Assembly: GCF_014203535.1 (NCBI RefSeq)
Contig: NZ_JACHJI010000003.1
Location: 39,609-103,608, forward strand
Length of the DNA: 64,000 bases
Reading direction: 5' to 3'
DNA from: Streptomyces griseomycini
GTDB taxonomy: Bacteria; Actinomycetota; Actinomycetes; Streptomycetales; Streptomycetaceae
Below are positions 54,892 through 61,056 of the stretch, piece after piece (within the stretch, counting starts at the first letter, position 1; every line of letters starts with the position of its first letter). The notes beneath the pieces are model-generated. The model did no database searches and was not told the DNA's origin. It saw nothing but the letters and a program-made list of their open reading frames with translations. Position numbers and translations under genes: made by a program.

Positions 54892-55794
54892 TCAGTCGGG
54901 CAGGGCGAAGAGCCGGGCCGCGTTGTCGTGGCACACCGCCCTCAGCCACCCGTCCCCGAGCCCCAGCCGCTCCAGCGCGTGGAGCTGGTGGGCGTACGGG
55001 TACGGGATGTTGGGGAAGTCCGACCCGAGCAGCACCCGGTCGCCGAGGGCGGCCAGCCGGGGCAGGGCCCGCCGGGGGAACGGCATCATGCGCTCGCTGA
55101 AGTCGGTGAACGCCATCGTGGTGTCCAGCCGCACCTCCCCGTACCGCTCGGCGAGGTCCAGGAAGTCCTCGTACTCGGGCATCCCGAGATGCGCCACGAT
55201 CAGCCGGAGCCGGGGGTGCCGGGCCAGCACCCGCGCGACCGGCCCGGGACCGGTGTGCTTGCCGGGCGCGGGCCCGGACCCGCAGTGGACCACCACCGGG
55301 ACGCCCGCCTCGGCGAGCAGCCCCCAGGCCTCGTCCAGCGACGCGTCGGCCGGATCGTACGCCCCGACCTGCACATGCGCCTTGAACACCCGCGCCCCCG
55401 CCGCGACGGCGTCCCGGACGTAGTCCGCGACCCCCGGCTCGGGGAACAGCGTCGCGGTGTGCAGGCAGTCCGGCGTGCGGCGGGCGAAGTCGGCCGCCCA
55501 GCCGTTGAGCCACCGGGCCATGCCCGGCTTGTGCGGGTAGAGCATGGCGGTGAAGCCCCGCACCCCGAACTCCCGGAGCAGCGCGGCCCGCTCCCCCTCC
55601 TCCTTCCGGTACGTGATCGGCCACTCGACCCCGCCGGTCAGCGGTCCGAGCGCGTCGAAGTACGCCCACACCTTGCGCAGCACCCGCTCCGGCATGAAGT
55701 GCGTGTGCACGTCGACGAGCCCGGGCAGCCCGAGCCCTTCCCAGAAGCGCCGCACGTCGAGGGCTTCGGTCCGCGTGTCGGGGTGAGTGCTCAT
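54892..55794 (-). CDS. Amidohydrolase-2 family metal-dependent hydrolase
   Basis: The 300-residue TIM-barrel hydrolase has VDVHTHFMPERVL (metal-binding HxH), FKAHVQVG, VPVVVHCGSG, LIVAHLGMPEY and VLLGSDFPNIPY (catalytic Asp), the set typical of the ACMSD/amidohydrolase-2 group. The substrate is unknown. The ATG at 55794 follows a GGCGGC region. Confidence 0.88.
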   Translation of the reverse strand: MSTHPDTRTEALDVRRFWEGLGLPGLVDVHTHFMPERVLRKVWAYFDALGPLTGGVEWPITYRKEEGERAALLREFGVRGFTAMLYPHKPGMARWLNGWAADFARRTPDCLHTATLFPEPGVADYVRDAVAAGARVFKAHVQVGAYDPADASLDEAWGLLAEAGVPVVVHCGSGPAPGKHTGPGPVARVLARHPRLRLIVAHLGMPEYEDFLDLAERYGEVRLDTTMAFTDFSERMMPFPRRALPRLAALGDRVLLGSDFPNIPYPYAHQLHALERLGLGDGWLRAVCHDNAARLFALPD

Positions 55795-55886
55795 GCCGCC
55801 ACGATCACCCCTGACCAAGCGCTCGGTCCAGCCCTTCGGAGGGGTGGTCCGGGGACCGGTCCGGTTCGTCCGGGAGCCGGGCCGGT

Positions 55887-56765
55887 TCAGAAGAGCCCGT
55901 CCTGCAGTCCCGCCCTCCCCCTGTACTCCTTGACCGGCACGTCGAGCTCCCGCCCCGGCCCTCCGGCCGGGACCAGCCCCCACCCGGCCAGCAACCGCGT
56001 GTCCAGCACCACCACTCCCCTCTCCGTCGCCAGGTGCAGGTCCGGCCCGGCGGCGGCCACCAGCTCCCCGCTCACCACGCCCCCCGCGACCAGCTCGCCC
56101 ACCTCCCCCAGGGCGGCCGGCACCCCCGCCAGCCCGAACACCCCGACGTGGTCGACGGGCCGGAACGGCTCACGGCCGAGCGACTCCGGCCAGCCGCCCA
56201 GCGCCACCGCCCGCGCGTGCAGTCCGGCGATCTCCGCCGCCCGCTCCGCCCCTCCCGCCGGAAGCGCGGCCCGCACCGCCCGCTTGTCGGCGTAGGGGAT
56301 CCGGTCGGGCACCCCGAGCGCGGCGCGCAGCAGCTCCTCGGTGCGCCGCGCCGCCATCAGCGGCCCGGTCCCCAGCCAGCTGAAGCAGACCGCCCCCTGC
56401 TCCAGCAGCCGCGCCGGGCCCCGCGCCACCGCGGTGATCCCCACCTTGGCCATCCCGGGCCCGAACCACGCCAGGTAGACGCGGTACGGCCGCGGATCGT
56501 CCGCGAGGGTGTCGGCGGCCACGGAGTGCGCCCGGTCCAGCCGCGCGCACTCCTCGCAGCGCGCCCCCGTGCTCCGCCCCGACACCACCGCCCCGAGCGG
56601 ACACGGATGCCCCCGCGCCCCCACGCACGTCCGCACGCCCCCTTCCTCGACCCCGAAGGCCACCCGCTTCCCCCGGGTCAGCGCACTGCGCCGACCGCCG
56701 TCCCACGCCAGCACGGGACCGTCCGCGGACCACCGCAGCCCCGAGCACCTCCATGCCTGTGCCAT
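55887..56765 (-). CDS. DUF2797 protein
   Basis: A 292-residue protein with a zinc-ribbon-like region (GHPCPLGAVV ... CEECARLDRAH) and RVYLAWFGPGMAKVGITAVA followed by LLEQGAVCF, characteristic of DUF2797. The YLAWFG...KVGIT part faintly resembles a GIY-YIG nuclease core, but activity is unproven. The start at 56765 is the best ATG; no strong ribosome site is seen. Confidence 0.8.
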   Translation of the reverse strand: MAQAWRCSGLRWSADGPVLAWDGGRRSALTRGKRVAFGVEEGGVRTCVGARGHPCPLGAVVSGRSTGARCEECARLDRAHSVAADTLADDPRPYRVYLAWFGPGMAKVGITAVARGPARLLEQGAVCFSWLGTGPLMAARRTEELLRAALGVPDRIPYADKRAVRAALPAGGAERAAEIAGLHARAVALGGWPESLGREPFRPVDHVGVFGLAGVPAALGEVGELVAGGVVSGELVAAAGPDLHLATERGVVVLDTRLLAGWGLVPAGGPGRELDVPVKEYRGRAGLQDGLF

Positions 56766-56806
56766 CCCCGACGAGATTAGGGGCCCCCACTGACAGCGCG
56801 CGGGGC

Positions 56807-57229
56807 TCAGCGCACGGAGTCCCCGGCGCCCACGGGACCCATGTCCCCGGTGCCACCGGTACCGCTCCCGCCCGTCCTGCCCGCCGGGACGGACACGCGT
56901 CCCCGCTCCCGCCCCGCCGCGGCCGGACGCCGCCCCCGCCCCGCCAGCCGGCACCCCAGACACCCGGGATGCCCCTCACGGGCGCTCAGGTCCCGCACCC
57001 GCCAGTCCCACTGCTCCCTCGGCCGCGGCCCCGACGGCTTGCCCCACCCGGCCAGGTGCAGCGCCCAGGTGACGAGGAGGCCGACCACCGCGATCCCCAG
57101 CCCGCCGGCCAGCAGCGTCCGGGACACCGTGCACACCCCCAGCCCGAGAACGGCCGTGCCGACACTGGCGATTCCGACACCGGTCCATCCGGCGACCGTG
57201 TGCCCGTGGTCATATGGATGTGCGCTCAC
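56807..57229 (-). CDS. HGxxPAAW-family membrane protein
   Basis: 140 residues. The N-terminal DHGHTVAGWTG is a variant of the HGHSPAAW motif, followed by two membrane helices (about 18-34 and 40-62). The polar C-terminus has a Cys pair (CLGCRLAGRG) and Gly-rich end. The family is small, actinobacterial and uncharacterised. It is divergent from the MarR gene at 57331, with a dyad operator between them. Confidence 0.75.
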   Translation of the reverse strand: MSAHPYDHGHTVAGWTGVGIASVGTAVLGLGVCTVSRTLLAGGLGIAVVGLLVTWALHLAGWGKPSGPRPREQWDWRVRDLSAREGHPGCLGCRLAGRGRRPAAAGRERGRVSVPAGRTGGSGTGGTGDMGPVGAGDSVR

Positions 57230-57266
57230 CTGTCTGCTCCTTCGCGCAGTCGGCAGGGCGTTACCT

Positions 57267-57279
57267 CTTACGAAGTAAG
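57267..57279. promoter_or_regulatory. MarR-type operator between divergent genes
   Basis: CTTAC-GAA-GTAAG is a perfect inverted repeat, followed by the half-site-like TTACT, in the AT-rich gap before the MarR gene at 57331. Autoregulation and control of the divergent gene are likely. Confidence 0.65.
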
Positions 57280-57330
57280 CAATTTACTAGAGAAACCTCT
57301 CACACGCTAAGGGAAATGGGGAACCCCGTC

Positions 57331-57807
57331 ATGCGAGCCAAGCCGCGCCCGCCCGCCACCCAGGAGCGGGCGCTGTGGGCGATGGACCAGCTCATCGCGA
57401 CCCACCTGGTGGGCCAGCACGAGATCGCCCAGCGGGTCGGCCTGAACGTCACCGACCTGACCTGCTTCGCCTTCGTCATCGAGGCCGGGGACGACCTGCT
57501 CACGGCCGGCGAGCTGGCGGAGCGCGTCCATGTCACGACCGGCGCGATGACCGGGATCCTCAACCGCCTGGAACGCGCGGGCTACATCGTCCGCCGCCCC
57601 GACCCGGCGGACCGCCGCCGCGTCCGCGTGGCCGCCCGGCCCGACGCCGTGGCCCGCATCCGCGAGATCTACGAGCCCTACTACGCCCGCCTCACCGCGC
57701 TCTTCGCCGACTACGCCCCCGAGGAGATCGCCGTCCTCCACGACTGGTTCCGGCGCGCGAGCGAGGTGGCGGCGGACTACCTGGAGGAGCGCTGCCGACC
57801 CGACTGA
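57331..57807 (+). CDS. MarR-family transcriptional regulator
   Basis: 158 residues: winged helix with LLTAGELAERVHVTTGAMTG (recognition region) and RRPDPADRRRVRVAA (wing). The C-terminal dimerisation helices contain EPYYARLTALFADY. ATG at 57331 with GGGGA eight bases upstream is favoured; ATG 57316 is possible. It stands alone on the plus strand; targets probably include itself and the divergent membrane gene. Confidence 0.9.
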   Translation: MRAKPRPPATQERALWAMDQLIATHLVGQHEIAQRVGLNVTDLTCFAFVIEAGDDLLTAGELAERVHVTTGAMTGILNRLERAGYIVRRPDPADRRRVRVAARPDAVARIREIYEPYYARLTALFADYAPEEIAVLHDWFRRASEVAADYLEERCRPD

Positions 57808-57908
57808 CGCGGCGCGCGGAACCCGGCACCGAGATGCCGAAGGCCGTACGGGGTGCCAGCCTGGGGAGAGAAGTCGCACCGCTCGGGGACGGGTGAAAGG
57901 GCGAGCAC

Positions 57909-58346
57909 ATGGCCAGCAGCAATGTCACCGGTACGCGCCGCCACCGGGCCGGGTGGGAGGCGGAGAGCCCCTGGGCCACGAGCTGGACCGCCGCCGCGGC
58001 CGCCCTGATGACCTTCGGCGGCATCATGGCGATCTTCCAGGGCATCGCCGCCATCGCCCAGGACGACGTCTTCGTCGCCACTCCCGACTACACGTACCAG
58101 TTCAACCTGACCGGCTGGGGCTGGCTGCACCTGATCCTCGGCGCCCTGGTGACGGCGGCCGGCATCGCCCTGTTCCGGGGAGCCGCCTGGGCACGGGCGG
58201 TGGGAATCACGCTGGCCGGGCTGAGCATGATCGCCAACTTCGTGTGGCTGCCCTACTACCCGGTGTGGTCGACCGTCCTCATCGTCATCGACGGCTTCAT
58301 CATCTGGGCCCTGTGCGCACCGCGCCGCGGGTCCTCCGCCACTTAG
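57909..58346 (+). CDS. DUF7144-type four-helix membrane protein
   Basis: A 145-residue protein with four membrane helices: AAAALMTFGGIMAIFQGIAA, WLHLILGALVTAAGIALF, AVGITLAGLSMIANFVWL and VLIVIDGFIIWAL. Such proteins are common in Streptomyces and uncharacterised. GGGCGAGC precedes the ATG. A potassium channel gene follows after 44 bases, perhaps in the same transcript. Confidence 0.85.
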   Translation: MASSNVTGTRRHRAGWEAESPWATSWTAAAAALMTFGGIMAIFQGIAAIAQDDVFVATPDYTYQFNLTGWGWLHLILGALVTAAGIALFRGAAWARAVGITLAGLSMIANFVWLPYYPVWSTVLIVIDGFIIWALCAPRRGSSAT

Positions 58347-58390
58347 GGCCGCCGCTCACCGGCCCCGGCCGCCCCTCCCCCGGCCGGCAC

Positions 58391-58939
58391 ATGGCAGGCG
58401 ACCGCGCGGCGCCCTCCTCGGCGTGGAGCGCCGCATGGCCCTGGCTCGCCCAGTTCGGCGGCGTGACGGCCATGGTCACCGCCTACTTCCTGCTGCCCCT
58501 GGACCGCCTCGGCCCCCGCCGCCCGGTCCTGAGCTGGGTCCTCCTCGGCCTCGCCCTCGCGCTGATCGCCCTCCTGCTGCTGAGGCAGGTCGTCCACGTC
58601 CTGCTCGACCGCCCGGACGTCCGCCCGGGACTGGTCGTCCCCCTGCTGATGTGCCTGTCCGTCCTGGTCTTCGCGACCGCCTACCAGGCCCTGGCCCAGC
58701 GCCCCGGCGAACTCGACGGCCTCACCACCCGCCTGGACGCCCTCTACTTCACGATGGTCACCCTCGCCACCATCGGCTACGGCGACATCACCCCCCACGG
58801 CCAGGCGGCCCGCCTGGTCACCGTCCTCCAGATCCTCTACACCTTCGTCTTCCTCACGGCGGCGGCCACCGCCCTGACCAACCACCTGCGCAACGCCCTG
58901 CGCCGCCGCGAGAGCGCCCGCCGGCACGACGCCCCCTGA
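58391..58939 (+). CDS. Two-pore-helix potassium channel family protein
   Basis: A 182-residue protein with about four hydrophobic segments and the ion selectivity filter TIGYGD (127-132) between the last two helices. This defines an Ion_trans_2 potassium channel, probably tetrameric in the membrane. No RCK or cyclic-nucleotide domain is fused, so gating is unknown. The C-terminus is a short Arg-rich tail. Confidence 0.93.
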   Translation: MAGDRAAPSSAWSAAWPWLAQFGGVTAMVTAYFLLPLDRLGPRRPVLSWVLLGLALALIALLLLRQVVHVLLDRPDVRPGLVVPLLMCLSVLVFATAYQALAQRPGELDGLTTRLDALYFTMVTLATIGYGDITPHGQAARLVTVLQILYTFVFLTAAATALTNHLRNALRRRESARRHDAP

Positions 58940-59124
58940 CCCCGTCCGCCCCGGTGAGGACGGAACGGCTCGTGCTCCGCGGGTCCGACCCGACGGAGAC
59001 GATCGGCACGGTCCCGCCCGACCGGCGCGACGCAGGCGTCCGGAGCCGTCCGGGTCGCGCCCGTCCCGGTGCCGGGGAGGCCGGGCCCGGTCGCGTGTTC
59101 CTGCCGGACGCGTGCGGTCCCCGG

Positions 59125-59619
59125 TCACGCCGCCCGCCGAGCCGGGTAACGCCTCAGGACGTCGAGCCCGTCGGGCACGAACGTCCACCGCCGGAGCGCC
59201 TCCCGCAACCCGGCCTCGGTGACCCAGCCGTGCCAAGCGATCTCCGACGGGTCGGGGGCGACCGCTTCCCCGACCACGGCCTCGTGCACGCCGAGCCAGT
59301 ACGGACCGATCTCCCCCCGGCACAGGAACTTGAAGACGAACCGCACCGGCGCCCGGACGCCCAGTTCCTCGGTCAGCTCGCGGGCCGCCGCCTCCTCGTA
59401 CGTCTCGCCGACCTCCGCCGCCCCGCCGATCAGCCAGTTGTACCGCCCCGGAAACCGGGACACGTGCTCCGCCCTCCGATGCACCAGGACGCGGCCCTCC
59501 GGATCACGGCAGACGGTCGTCGAGACACGGTGCAGCCAGCCGTTCTCGATCGCTTCCCCCCTGTCCACCACGCCGAGCACCCGGTCCCGCTCGTCCACCC
59601 GCTCCACGAGTTCACCCAT
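59125..59619 (-). CDS. NUDIX hydrolase
   Basis: 164 residues from MGELVERVDERDRVLG. The Nudix box reads GGAAEVGETYEEAAARELTE followed by ELGV, complete with RE and EE residues. VLVHRRAEHVSRFPGRYNW before it suggests the IPP-isomerase-like subgroup. The substrate is unknown. It converges with the channel gene across 185 bases that hold nothing recognisable. Confidence 0.92.
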   Translation of the reverse strand: MGELVERVDERDRVLGVVDRGEAIENGWLHRVSTTVCRDPEGRVLVHRRAEHVSRFPGRYNWLIGGAAEVGETYEEAAARELTEELGVRAPVRFVFKFLCRGEIGPYWLGVHEAVVGEAVAPDPSEIAWHGWVTEAGLREALRRWTFVPDGLDVLRRYPARRAA

Positions 59620-59700
59620 GCCGCCCACGATCACAGAGGGGGCCCGCTGCCGGTACCCCTGGAGGCGGTCACCGTCGGACACCGCCGTCGGCACAAAGAC

Positions 59701-59734
59701 CGGAGGCCCCGTGGATCACTCCACGGGGCCTCCG
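59701..59734 (-). terminator. Terminator downstream of tRNA-Arg
   Basis: A perfect 15-bp stem CGGAGGCCCCGTGGA / TCCACGGGGCCTCCG with a TCAC loop, directly after the minus-strand tRNA-Arg. Confidence 0.88.
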
Positions 59735-59742
59735 GCTCACTG

Positions 59743-59815
59743 TGCACTCGGCAGGATTCGAACCTGCAACCTTCTGATCCGTAGTCAGATGCTCTATCCG
59801 TTAAGCTACGAGTGC
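59743..59815 (-). tRNA. tRNA-Arg(ACG)
   Basis: Reverse strand cloverleaf: acceptor GCACTCG/CGAGTGC, anticodon stem CTGA/TCAG with loop CTACGGA (anticodon ACG), T-loop TTCGAAT. A34 is the substrate of TadA, encoded at 35843 in this window. Confidence 0.97.
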
Positions 59816-59970
59816 TTGTTTCTTCAGTTTTCTCGCCGCTCCCGGCCCTTTCGGCCCGCTCGCGGCGACAGGAAGAACATTACATGACTGCCGCCGCCAT
59901 GTGAAATCCGTTTGCCGCACCCCTTGTGACCTGCGAAAACACAAACAGAGCCCTCGATGTGAGCGGAAAC

Positions 59971-60005
59971 CACGAAGCCCCGGTCGGGTGGACCGGGGCT
60001 TCGTG
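59971..60005 (-). terminator. Terminator downstream of tRNA-Ser(GCT)
   Basis: A perfect 15-bp stem CACGAAGCCCCGGTC / GACCGGGGCTTCGTG around GGGTG. Confidence 0.88.
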
Positions 60006-60012
60006 ATCGGAG

Positions 60013-60103
60013 CGGAGGCGGAGGGATTTGAACCCTCGATGGGCTTTAAGGCCCAAACCGCATTAGCAGTGCGGCGCCATAGACCGGACTAGGCGACGCC
60101 TCC
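60013..60103 (-). tRNA. tRNA-Ser(GCT)
   Basis: A class II tRNA on the reverse strand: acceptor GGAGGCG/CGCCTCC, anticodon stem CCGCA/TGCGG with loop CTGCTAA (anticodon GCT), a long variable arm and T-loop TTCAAAT. No CCA is encoded. Confidence 0.97.
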
Positions 60104-60281
60104 TCGCACGACCCTCCCGCGCGAGCGCGGGCGGAACAGTGCGTGCCGATGATGACACAGCCACGCGGGCCGTCACCAATCGACCCCCACGGTACTAGGC
60201 CGGGAGCCCGCAGGGCAAAGCCCTTCCGACCGGCAGGTCGCCGTGGCGCAACGTCCCGCGCCCTCGCGCGTTGGTCAGGTC

Positions 60282-60782
60282 ATGCTCCAGGTCAACCTTC
60301 CGGACGTCCACGGACCCGCTTCCCGCTCCGCCGCCCGCCCCGCGCCGCGGCGGATCCTCACCGGCGCCGCCCTCTCCGTCGCCACCCTCGCCTCGCTGAC
60401 CGCGGCGCCCCCGGCGTCGTACGCCCAGGAGCCGGCGCCGGCCGGCGACCACCTCACCGTCACCGTGCGTGACGCGGGCGGCGGGGCGGACGGGACGTAC
60501 GAGCTGCGCTGCCGGCCCAGCGGCGGCAGCCACCCCGACCCCGCCGGGGCCTGTGCCGCCGTCGACCGGAGCACGCGGTGGGGGGAGGACGCCTTCGCCC
60601 CGGTGCCGCGGGACGCCGTCTGCACCCTGCAGTACGGCGGGCCGGCCACCGCCCGCGTCACCGGCACCTGGGCCGGGCGCCCCGTCGACGCGACGTTCGA
60701 CCGCGGGGACGGGTGCGGGATCGCCCGCTGGGACCGGCTCGTCCCGCTGCTTCCCGAGGTGCGTTCCGCGGGGCGCCCGTGA
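60282..60782 (+). CDS. Secreted subtilisin-inhibitor-like (SSI) protein
   Basis: 166 residues: a signal peptide (LTGAALSVATLASLTAAPPA, cleavage after about residue 48), then an SSI domain. Four cysteines match the two SSI disulfides (RCRPSGGSHPDPAGAC and AVC ... GDGC), and VTGTWAGRPVDATF aligns with the SSI core. By alignment with CPMVYDP, the reactive site is CTLQYGG, putting Leu at P1. SSI proteins inhibit subtilisin-type proteases outside the cell. The Arg-rich region before the signal helix is long. Confidence 0.88.
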   Translation: MLQVNLPDVHGPASRSAARPAPRRILTGAALSVATLASLTAAPPASYAQEPAPAGDHLTVTVRDAGGGADGTYELRCRPSGGSHPDPAGACAAVDRSTRWGEDAFAPVPRDAVCTLQYGGPATARVTGTWAGRPVDATFDRGDGCGIARWDRLVPLLPEVRSAGRP

Positions 60783-61056
60783 GCGGGACGGGTCGTGCGC
60801 CGGGGCGCGCCCCGGCGGGGCGGGGCGCGGGGGACGTAAAGGTCCTGCGGAGGTTCGGGCGGCGTCGGCGCAGGCCGTCGCGCGTTTCGGGCGATCCGGA
60901 CGTCACACCGCCGTCACTTCCTCGTGCGACCTCCGTCCCATCCGGCGTCGCGAGCGCAACCCCAGCCCTTAGACTCCCTCGCGTGACACGTTGCGGGCGG
61001 ATTGGCAAGATGGCCCGAGCGGTCGGCACGTCGCGGTAACAGGGAGGAAGCGTCTC

